Assembly (NCBI RefSeq): GCF_037975245.1
Contig: NC_092571.1
Coordinates: 27,852,564-27,916,563 of the forward strand
Origin: Apostichopus japonicus
Lineage: Eukaryota; Echinodermata; Holothuroidea; Aspidochirotida; Stichopodidae
Reading direction: 5' to 3'
Length of the DNA stretch: 64,000 bases
In this document: positions 1-10,600 of the stretch, one piece after another
Numbering within the stretch: position 1 is the stretch's first letter
How the letters are laid out: the number at the start of each line of letters is the position of its first letter
The notes under the pieces: generated by a model
Databases searched by the model: none
The model's input: the letters and a program-made list of their open reading frames with translations, nothing else
What the model was told of the DNA's origin: nothing
Program-made: the position numbers and the translations under genes

Positions 1-278
1 TTATATGATCTAATATTGGCACTGTTGTCAAAAATAATACTGTTGACCTCTATCATGAAACTTTTTTTTTACAGTATATTATAGGGAAACGGAGAGATTT
101 CACTTCTATAGAGGAGCCTGTGACATCACACATTGACAAAAATTTACACTCCGTCCACTCAAGTAAGTTTACGCAAAAATTACGCAAACAATTCATCAAA
201 AGTAATTTCTAGCTGTTTTCGGTAGCTAAAGAGATTAAGCTGATACTTAGGTAATCGTTCTCCTTTAAAGATACTTAC

Positions 279-3200
279 CTTATATCTCTCGCATCAATGT
301 AAGAATATTCAAATTCAAGAGTATTCGAAGGATCAGCGAGATCAGACTGTAAGGCGTGCTCAACGAGGGTAGCCGTGTCTAACGCCAACACTTCATCCAC
401 AGTGAGTTGGCCTTTGCCCTCTGGATCTATAACATCCCACGCCTGCACATAATAAGTATGAAAATATGTTCAACAAAACCATTACAGCCGTACAGGTGTT
501 TTAGAGTTTTATTCATTCTTTCATTCGTTTGTTCGTTCATTGACTAATTAGTTAATTAATTCATTAATTCGTCCAGTCATCTATTCACTCATTCGTTCGT
601 CTGGTCATATATTCATTCGTTGTTCCAGCCATCCGTTGATTCATTCGTTCAGACATCCATCTCTTCGTTCGTTATTCCAGTCATCCATCCATTCATTCGT
701 TCGTCCAGTCATCCATTCCGTTCAGTGTATACGGTTGTCTCTTATTCACAGTACAAACTGAACAAGCCATGTACATTTAGGTGATAATAGCAGCTGTAGG
801 TTTTCCGGGTTCATCCACAAGCACAGAACTAATGATAAACACGTACATACCTTTAATAGAGAGTTTATGTAGTCATCGGACACTCTGTCTGGGAATAGTA
901 GCAGATATTGTTCTAGAAACATCTCTTTCGTCGCCAATCCATAATACTCTGCTTTCTTGACATAGTTTGCTCTGTTAAGGAATAGAAATGTAAGAACCAG
1001 ACATCACATATAAACAATTTCAAAGACCGTTTGCGCGGTGATTATGCCTTAGACCAGAGGTTCCCTAACTGGGGTGCATGAACCCCCATGGGGTGCGTGA
1101 GTCCATCCCAGGGGTTCGTGAGACAGTTCTGAAAGTCAAAATTAGAGTCCTTTTTGTTGAGCTAAAATCTGATATGTCATATAATTTAGTAATGTACAAA
1201 AGTCGTACCTTTCGACAAACTCTACAATATTACACTATGAACTTGATCTTTTACGAAGCACTGTTATGCGTATTATAGTATAATAATGACTCAGATCGTA
1301 TCTATAAAAGATTGGGGTTCGTGGGCAACTCTGACATCCACAGGGGTTCGTGGGGGATAAAGTTAGGGAAATCCTGCCTTAGACCCATAGCTCACCGTTA
1401 GGGTATGACTCAGTCTATGCCATGGGGTGCTCAATATGTAGCCCGCGGGATAAATCCCTCCCGAGAGAGATGTCAGTCCGGCCCACAAGTTGAACATTAA
1501 TCAAGTGTGCGGATCTTAAAGGCCTTAGGCTTGAACACCCCATACACTGGACTATCCTGCACCGACAATGCTCATATTTAGGTATAGAAAATAGTGAAAC
1601 TTGGAATCTGTCTGGCTCTTTGAGCCAATTCATGCTATTCTCTGACCTTCGAAGAGAGTCAGAAAAGCTTGTTCTTTACTGTTGTGTGATAAGTGATGTA
1701 CTTCAACATTAGTGACGTCATTTGTGACGTCCAGACTCTTGCAATATGGCTGATTAAAAGACATTTTAACGCCAAACATACCCTTGTTAAGCCCCCCCCC
1801 CCCCGCACTGCCCGACAGATCGGGACCCGGCTCAATACGACAGTCGTGGATCGTCGGGGAAACTGACATTTCCGAATGGCATTTGGCAAGGTGCGGGGGG
1901 GTCACGGTAAAAACTGTCCAATCTTAACAAAATGTAACCAATCACCGTACAGCAATTGTGCATGTGACCTAAGCGAGCACCGGTCGTTAACAGAATGTAG
2001 TTGTTGTATGGGGCTTTTCAGTCGTTTGGTTTGCTGGGGTCAGTTTTAGATTGTGGTTTCTTCACGACTATCGCACACTACTATGTCACGAATGTCGAGT
2101 TAAAATCGAGGCTGGGCCTTCATTTGGGCATTGTGCGGTGGACTTAAGTCAATTGTACTAGTAATATGACGTGCATAATTAATTACTTAAGATTCCACAC
2201 GTCCATGTTACCCATGGTCATAATACCATGGCCCGGCCAACTCCAGAGCACTTCCATTTCATTAAGAGGGATATTTCGTTGGTTTTCTCTATCACAGCCG
2301 TTATCCTCAAATGTTTGAATACGTGAGAAAAGCATTGAAACAGCAACGTTCATGGTATCAAACGAATCAACTTGATGGTAGTAACCTGTAGAGAGAATGA
2401 AGAAACCCAAAGAAACAAATATATATCTGCAATGATTCCATTTAAAGTTTGGTCTTTTAGTTTTGTAACACATTAAAAAAAATACATGGAAGTGTATTAT
2501 AACGTTCATGATATCTAAAGAAAAAAATCCACAAAAGTAGCCTGCTTGTAGGTCTTTTCAGTCACTTTTCCAAACGGTTAAAATAAAATTGGATGGATGT
2601 TTAGTTTTAAAGTTCCTACTGCAAAAATGTTTTGTGTTGCGTTTTGTATGTTTTAATTTAAGCAACACCAAAACACACAAATTACATAAACAGCTAGACG
2701 TTCTTGGACTTCCATCAGTTTTCATCTACATGGGCCGGTATCGAACATGGTTCATAAATACAACTTGAGACTAAATGTAATACAACTAACACTGTAACTT
2801 AGATTATAGACAAACCACAATAACATGTTTATAATAAGCGGAATCTCTGAAAGGGAGAACGTGCCCTCACACTTATTACACAACCAAACGAGACCGGTCC
2901 AGGTAGTATCCACTATCCACCCACTATCACTATTTTCTTTCGATGAACAGAAGCACTCTGCACCCCATACCTTCCAATGAACTTAATCAATGTAATGGCT
3001 TAACTGCAATACTTACCCTTTGGCAGGAACAAACAATCTCCAGCATATAGCATGTAGTCTGAATAGTGTATTTTTGTAATATTTGGAAACCTGAGTAAGT
3101 CGACTTGATTCACATTTATGTCAGAGCGCCCTCCTATTTCTCGATCTGGTTCATATGTTTTATGGATATATGGCTCATATTTGCTATCAACAAATTTCCA

Positions 3201-3779
3201 TCTTTTAGTTCCATTCATTAGACAATTTATCTGATTAAATGCATCTTTGTGTAAGACACTCTGTGAGTCTCCTGAGCTCATCCACAGATCGACTTCGACT
3301 ATTCGGCCTCCCATGTTTCCACAAGACATACACGATAACACCGTCACATCGCGGTACATCGGTTCCGGTAACTGTGACACAATATAAGAATCAGTTTGGT
3401 GGTAATGTTTAAGAAAAGAACCTAGTTTGTCCCTTCCTAATCCCTCTGAACCGACCGGTATCCTACTAGTAGCTTCAAGCTTTCCTTCCAAACGGACTTC
3501 AAGGCTTCCGTAGTGTTTGTCGAGATACTCTTCCGTCCACAAATCGAGAGCGGGACTTTTCCTCGCTGCACCTCTTAATATAAGAGGGGTCTCAGGTTTG
3601 ACATATTTCTCCCAAAATGTCCAAGGGTCCGGAATGACTTTCGTTTCCTCGATGAGGACATCAGCTCGGCGGTGTCCCCCGAAAGGCTCCATGTGACCTG
3701 TCGGTATCCCATCATCCTCCAATGCAGCTCTAACCCCGGAAGTGACGTACAGTGTAAGAAGAGCAAACGTGGGTAACAT
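279..3779 (-). CDS. Secreted/ER JmjC-domain oxygenase with EF-hand (paralogue A, partial)
   Basis: Coding exons on the minus strand are 3779-3017, 2385-2187, 971-851 and 442-279. All have GT-AG borders and compatible phases, giving 415 codons before the gene leaves the window on the left. The start is the Met followed by a hydrophobic signal peptide (LPTFALLTLYVTSGVRA). The JmjC/cupin_8 core carries the iron ligands H177-K-D179 and H258 (in YYHQV), and a Lys in NGTKRW is a candidate 2-oxoglutarate contact. After the core, D367 to E378 (DPEGKGQLTVDE) fits an EF-hand loop: acidic at 1 and 3, Gly at 6, Leu at 8, Glu at 12. Known of the family: such enzymes hydroxylate or demethylate proteins. 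The signal peptide argues for a secretory-pathway substrate, which is an inference. It is divergently paired with the complete paralogue at 7605. Exon 3 here does the work of exons 3 and 4 there. Human JMJD8 is an ER-lumenal JmjC protein but lacks an EF-hand, so orthology is uncertain. Confidence 0.85.
511..728. repeat. Degenerate minisatellite in JmjC A intron 3
   Basis: Imperfect units close to CATTCATTCGTTCGTCCAGT, with variable ATTAATT and CATCCAT spacers, fill the intron between the exons at 279-442 and 851-971. Confidence 0.75.
1055..1376. mobile_element. hAT (Charlie-like) MITE, 322 bp, in JmjC A intron 2
   Basis: The left end reads CAGAGGTTCCCTAACT and the reverse-complemented right end CAGGATTTCCCTAACT. 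Both are flanked by the perfect 8-bp direct repeat CCTTAGAC (1047-1054 and 1377-1384). The CAG start, the TTCCCTAACT body and the 8-bp duplication are classic for hAT elements of the Charlie type. The interior has no transposase and contains several GGGGTTCGTG copies. It is a non-autonomous insertion. Confidence 0.9.
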
Positions 3780-6700
3780 GTCGATGTATCTCGTGCGTTC
3801 TTCACAAAGTTATTAGAATACAACCGATATCTCAATTATTCCTCTATCCGGGACTTGATGTTCTGAGATGGCGAGTTGGTATTGACCGTGACATTGAAAC
3901 AAAAGAACAAAAATACTAACACTGCTAATGATACTAACAGCAACAATATAACATTTATAAAACATTATTATAATTTAGGTGACGCTACATACGGTAATAG
4001 TAAACAAAAAAAACAGGTTACATAAACTCCCGTAAATCACATAATCTCCTCATTTGAAAGATGCTAAACACAATGAACAATTCAGTTTGTCACTTTTTTG
4101 CTTATCGGTGACGTCATGTTACGTCATATTTTCCTGGCTTAATTCACTGTTCATTGAATATTATGGTAGAATATTGCAGTTTGTTGTTTCTTTACTTCAA
4201 GGACATGTCTAGCGTGCATGTAATACTTTTCACCCCCATTAAGAATTACGAAAATTCGGATTTCAGTTGAAAGAAATCATTGACCCGTTACTCTCGAAAG
4301 AGACAATACATTATCTTTTTTTGCAGTTTTCGGCAAGTATAACGTTACCCCGAGCCAAGTGAAATATTAACCGGATTTACCCCGCGGATTTCGTTTGCAA
4401 AGTAAAGTCACGAAAACAAATATATCGGGGGAGTTCCACTATATGCATTGAAGACAGCGTGTCGCGCCCTGAAAAAGGTAACTTTCCGTTGCTTGCAAGT
4501 GAAGTTTTCTGCTTGTCGCTACAAAATGCAGACAGTAATGAAACGTGATACCTTGTTAACTCTAGCTGGACCTGAGGTGTCCATCGCTGTATCGTTTGAA
4601 CACTGTGCTGTGGGTATTGACCGCAGCTGTATGTACTAACTGTATACTAGTGTCTAATTACCGAAGGTAGCAAGTTGTGTGCGTATTTTCTGGGATCGAT
4701 GGTGGTGTCTAAAACTTCCGTTACACCTCATTCGAAAATAGGTCAGATTACCGGCATTAACCGTTTCTTTTTGCGCGAGTCTTCACACCCTTTAACGTCC
4801 AAGCAATGATGAGACCTCAAGGAAGTCTACTGTGTTTTGCCCTAAACTCACCCCATAGCTTACCCTACCCACCCCCTTGTTGAACTAGTTTTCAGAGCCT
4901 CGCTTTAAATGCCTATGCCTTTCTCTCTGGCATAGACATCTGAGTCACATCACAGGATGATGTCATCGAAGAATATAGCGCCTGAGCACGAATGCCAAAG
5001 TATGTTCACAGTAGCACAAACAGTGCGCTCTCAGTCCCAATCCAGGGCCTCAACAATTGAGAGATGACCAGGGTTGCCATGTGGCCGTCCATTAATCATT
5101 TTACAGTAATGATTTGCAAAACAGACGTGGTACAGCATCAACACCATTGACATTATAGTATGCATGAGTCGGCCAACTAACCCCCTTCCACCCCTGCCCC
5201 CCCCCCATGAAAAATAATATGTGTCGGGGCCTCTGCCGTCCCCTTACATTGGACCTACCAGTGACCATTGAATTTAACGATGTCTGAGGTCTAGTGGATA
5301 ATCCCGATTACCTTGGAAGGCATGACCAGATATATACCCACACACATTATCTTATAAATAGGCCTAAATATCCAAGAGATAAGTGTGTAGGCATTGGTAT
5401 ATATTGACATAGTCTACTCACCAGTCACCATCAACAATATATTTCTGCACAATATACTTCTACACGCTATTATTGGCAAAAACCTTTAAAAGACACAGGA
5501 ACGTAACACGAAGATTCCTATCTGTATATGTAGAGCAGTCTGGTTATAACGCTCTGATTTTGTCCAAGGCAGTTGCATATAAACAGGGCTAGGTAACATA
5601 CCAATATGGTACGCACGTATTATAAGATCGCATTTCACATGCAAGAAGAGAATTTACCTGGTATATCCGTTCACAGCTTGTTTAGTATTAATTTCAAGTG
5701 TAGCGTCCCAGCGAACAGCTCCAAACAGGTTGATGGTATAGTTATGATAAATCTCACGTCGCCTTCAATACCAGGGTATAAAAACATACGGTATGTCTCT
5801 ACGTGTAGTAAAACACGCCGCAGTTTATGATATCGTGTTGAGGTAACACACTGAGTGAACCATACATGGGTACGACTTGACATCAATATAGCTTCCACCT
5901 GTTGACCTCGACGTGTGCACTTCCTTGTAACGGGAATCTACCAAGATTCCCATTTCATGGAAGTATTGAGTAAAGGTTTTTTATCACCAAGGCACCAAGC
6001 TGTGAGTTTACTACACTGCAGGTTTGGGTATTTTTTATAGACTATAGTGTGCTACAGTATTGTACATAGAAGGGGCTGATAGCGCTTCTGCGAACTACCT
6101 CCCTGTTCATAGATTATGATAACTTTCTTCGTGGTGACGTTGGTTGAGGAATTTACTTGATCTAATCATGAGGAAACAGCGCGTACCATGTCAGTCGAGC
6201 AGCGATACAGGCCTATAGTATAGGCAACCAGTGTCCGATTTGTGGAGTTGATCCCTTGTTCAAACAGAACTGCAGACTACAACGTACCCAGTGTTGTTCG
6301 AGATTAGCCAGTTACTACAAGTGGTAAGTAGTGGCCGTAACGAAGTTTTAGCCTGACTCTGACCAAAATCTACAGAAGAGATCTCACTACTGAAAGTCTA
6401 GTTCAATCTCCGGTATATAATAATTAAGTCATACAGGGTAAATGCATGGCAGTGTATGGCGAAATGATACTGATTTATAGAGGCCTGATAATATATAGGC
6501 TACCCTTCTGAATGTGTAAGCACTAATGTGTACACAATGACTCCAAGTTCCTTCTTCATGTTATTGTTCAAGTTTACAAGGTTGCAAGTTACCTGGAATA
6601 ATTGTGTGTTCAATACCTTCAATTTTTCGGTCTTGCAACCTTATTGTTCGAGGGTGTCGAAAACAAATCCTGATTGCTCCTATGAAGAAACCCTTGTCAG

Positions 6701-7142
6701 CTAGGGTATGTAGGTAGGCCACATTAAAGCAGCAAGTAACGTAAAGGGAATTATAGGCACTCGTGACACGAAAATTGCTAGATATGCTAGACGCAATACG
6801 ACGTGGCTTGCAGGGCATACGATATAAAGGATAATATTGGGAAGAATTATTTAAGTGTCGATAAAGACCACGTATGGAGAGAGAGCTATATATAGCTAAA
6901 CTATATCGGTGAATAGAGCGTACCGATGCGCGCACTTGAAGTAAATCGTCGATTATGGCAAGCCAACTGGGCCAATAACGGCTGTCTAGAAGGCAAACTC
7001 GAAAACAAACAATCAATGCAGCCCTTTTCACTAATGTGATGCATTAACAGGCGTCTAACATAAGTAAAAAACAATGCACTGTTCAATATATTTAAAGATC
7101 TGCTTTATTGGCTCCAATTATACTGTAGCACGCTGTAGCAGA
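3780..7142. other. Intergenic region between divergent JmjC genes
   Basis: Contains the dispersed repeat at 4476 and AT-rich sequence. No exon was recognised. The 156-codon minus-strand frame near 6561-7031 has no familiar motif. Promoters of both genes must lie in this gap, or in the MITE-like repeat that follows it. Confidence 0.6.
4476..4797 (+). repeat. Dispersed repeat, copy 1
   Basis: About 320 bp matching 45,343-45,661 at high identity, from AACTTTCCGTTGCTTGCAA to TCTTCACACCCTTTAA. It sits between the divergent JmjC genes. No coding potential is preserved between copies, and no terminal repeats were found. Confidence 0.85.
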
Positions 7143-7420
7143 GGAAAGTTTTGTGATTACGTAATCGACCTGCCAAGGTCGTAAATCGACCTCAGGCTCT
7201 ACAATTAGCCTGCATAGCTTCTTAACACCATTAGGCTCTTTGTGTTTTTCACTGTGTGGAAATATGTTCATGTCTACAGTTTAGTTAATCATATAAGTTT
7301 ACACAAAGACCCTCATACAAGAACAAATACTGTATGTGACAGGCGTTGCAGACTAATTGGTAAAAAGAGGTCATTTTACGACCAAGGCAGGTCGATTACG
7401 TAATCTCAAGAAACTTTTCC
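7143..7420. mobile_element. MITE-like inverted repeat next to JmjC B start
   Basis: Two imperfect arms of about 50 bp (7143-7193 and 7367-7420) are reverse complements of each other. They share the core GATTACGTAATCGACCTGCC, then GGTCGTAAA and ACCTC further in. Similarity seems to continue slightly outward (CACGCT on both sides). The 170-bp interior has no ORF. This is the form of a small non-autonomous DNA transposon. No clear target duplication could be placed, so the superfamily is unknown. Confidence 0.6.
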
Positions 7421-7434
7421 ATGATAGCGTGGGG

Positions 7435-7441
7435 TATATAT
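7435..7441 (+). promoter_or_regulatory. Candidate TATA box of JmjC paralogue B
   Basis: TATATAT lies about 165 nt upstream of the chosen start codon and just past the outer edge of an inverted-repeat element. A 5'UTR of roughly 130 nt would follow. No transcript evidence is available, and AT-rich heptamers are common in this DNA. Confidence 0.3.
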
Positions 7442-7604
7442 GGGGTCTATACAGCAAACCTTTAAATTTAAAAACTTAGTTTGACGGGAAAAAAAACTAT
7501 TTTGACAATACCAGAATTCTTTTTGAAATAATCACTTTGCCTTGATTCCACAGCTTCATCAGCCGAATATGCACATACAGTATTCTCAACTGAAAACAAA
7601 GAAT

Positions 7605-10600
7605 ATGGAGATATCGTTTTGCCAAAGTTTTGTCCAAGTAGTTTGCATATTGGTTCATCTCTTAAGTAGCCAGGCGTTTACCAGTCAACATATTGCTGGA
7701 CACAGAGAAGAACTGGGTAAACATCGACCACCAGAAGGTCATATCAATATTTTCGACGAGCTACCGAACTCACATGTATTTTGGGATGATTATGCAAGTA
7801 AACGAAAGCCCGCCCTCTTTCGGGGAGTTGCTAAACAATTTCCCGCATTTCAACTTTGGACTGATAAGTATATGCTCGAAAATTACGGAGATTTTAAAGT
7901 CAAGATTGAAGGAAAAACAGAAAAGGACCATTACCCAGAGGGGGAACTAGGTTTGGCACAGGATACATTACGTCACTTCCTGTCGACATATCAGACGAGA
8001 AACGCATACATCGTATCACAACTTCCCGATCCGTTAGCCTCAGACATTCTAGTCTTGCCGTTTCTAAACTGTGGTACTTTTCGAGAGAGGATATTGGAAG
8101 CCAATTTATGGTGGAGCAGCGGAGGTACAAGAAGTCTTCTTCATCGGGATGCAGATAACGCTATTAATTGTCTCCTCAATGGAACCAAGGACTGGGTCCT
8201 TATAGATCCCTCTTACGAGGATCTTATACCAATAGCCAAAGAGAATGTAGATGCATATGGAGGATTCTCTTTACTGAATCCTGACAGTGTTAACTTAGAG
8301 CGGTTTCCATCGTTCCAGCAGGTCCCTTGGTGGTATGCCAATATGTCAGCGGGGGATTGCTTATTTTTACCGTACGGTAAGGATTGTGTGCAATTGATGA
8401 ATTAATGTCAGACTTATTTCATACTCGTAATTATAACATAGTTTATCTGTACTCACGGTACCCGCTCGCGTGGATTCGGTACTCGCCCTCGACGTACTCA
8501 TGCATCTTGGAAATCTAGTATATATAGAAAACAAGTCAAAGGATATGTAATTGGTACTCACGCATTGTGATCGTATTCATAGCAGACTTCTCAGTATTAT
8601 GTAGTCCGTACTCGTATAGGCGAATACATTTTCGATACTGGTACTCGAACTCTTTCTCATAGTAGTCCTATACTTCTACTCGTCCTCAGAATGGAAATCA
8701 TTTCTTCACACTAATACTCATGGTTTTGTAATCATAGTTACCCAAACTGCAGGACGCTGGACTATCATTGGTCGGCCTATGCTCGGGTCGTTTTACTCAC
8801 ATTGTATTGAGTCATACCAATATCAAATTCTACTCTATACTCACATGTCATACTCGCATCAAAAATCTGATTTATATGCCATATTTGTATATTATAAACA
8901 CTACTCACTCTGACATGTCCCATTATTCTAACAATTAAGATTGCTTACCATTTCTCTCCATGCTCGCAACGAGTTTTCCTCTCTAATTGGTATACAGAAC
9001 AGGCAGTGGTCACCAGTTCATCTGTATTCTTCCCACTTGACGTGAATCAAAGCCGAACCGTTTTCTCTACATTCTTGTTTGCCCACAGTACTAAACTAAA
9101 GTCCGCCATTCAGGACTCATTTTGGGCAAATGCAATTATGTTTTGGCCGTTTGTGTGTTTCACGCAACAGTGACCAACACCCTTCCCCACCCCCCCCCAC
9201 ACACCTCATCACCACACTTATTTCACAATTTCATACAACCTACAGGTTACTGGCATCAAGTTAGATCCCATGGATCCAAAAACCTCGCAGTCTCTGTGTT
9301 ATTTTCACGACTACAAGAAGTTGACCTGAAGGAGTGCGATGAAGCTGCGCCAGAGTTTATCGCCCTCAGTAAATCTCAGATGGTATTCCACTACGATGGA
9401 TTCGGGGATCAAACTATGGGAAACACTGATCCATTCGAATTAAAGTAAGTCATCACACACGATTCAATCAATTCATTGTAATCGAATACGATCCTGACTC
9501 ATGGATGGTGGATTCCCTTGCTTAGTTACCGGCTCGGACCGGTGCACCGCTGGTCGCAGAGGTGCCAAAAGTCTTCGCTAAGACGAAGTGAGGAAGGACC
9601 CCGATTTCCTCCTGGTCGAGAATTGTGCTACGGTTCACCCGAATCGCCGAATTTGCCGCTTGTTGCAATGCCCCACCACCACTGGTTGGAACAATGAACC
9701 CGTAGCGTTTTATATACCCCCCACTCCCCCGCCCCAATCAGTCCCTGCCTGAACTGATTGTTTGTCACTCCAAGATTACATTTAGCGGTTGTACCTTAAA
9801 AATATCACATTCATTCGAGTTTGACTTATTTGTAATCACGGAGCTACAAAAGCTCAAACGTCCGCTGATCCAAAGCTTGCAAACACGGAATAGCTCATTA
9901 ATGATTCAATAGCTTAATTAATTGAATAGCTCATTAATAATATAATAGCTTAGTTAATTGAACAGCTCATTAATGATATAATAGCTTAGTTAATTGAACA
10001 GCTCATTAAAGATATAATAGCTTAATTAATTGAATAGCTCATTAATGATATAATAGCTTAGTTAATTGAATACGGTAGCTCTTTAATGATATAATAGCTT
10101 CGTTAATTGAATAGCCCATTAATGATATAATAGCTTAGTGAATTGAATAGCTCATTAGTGAAATAATAGCTTAGTTAATTAACTGTATTGTAATTTGAAC
10201 AGAATGTTGTTCTTAATGTGTTCCCATATAGCAGATGTCATAAGGCGCCGTTGGTAAATCATAATTAAAAGTAAACCCAATAAAGCACGTTGTCTCTTAC
10301 AGATATGTTGTGTGGGGTGGAAGGGGTGGGGGGTGAGGGCGTGTGCGTGTGCTTTCGACGAATGTACCTGACAACAATTGCAGCAAGATGTATGGTAACG
10401 TCATGATAATTCAAATAACATTTTTTCTTATTATTTATATCATTTTATACCCAAAGAATTCTCAGTATTCTTACAAAACGTTAGCATCTTGATAAAGCGA
10501 CACGATGACGTAACGAATCACATAATGCGTGTTTACTTTGATTTTCACAGAGATATGTTACTGGAAGTTTGCCAAGAAAACGGTGCAGTGAGACAACTGG

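Noticed and set aside
6561-7031. 156-codon minus-strand ORF
   Set aside because: No recognisable motif or splice context, and it borders a MITE-like repeat. Probably chance.
9889-10180. CRISPR-like regular array
   Set aside because: Adjacent units are nearly identical without unique spacers, in a eukaryotic intron. Ordinary minisatellite.
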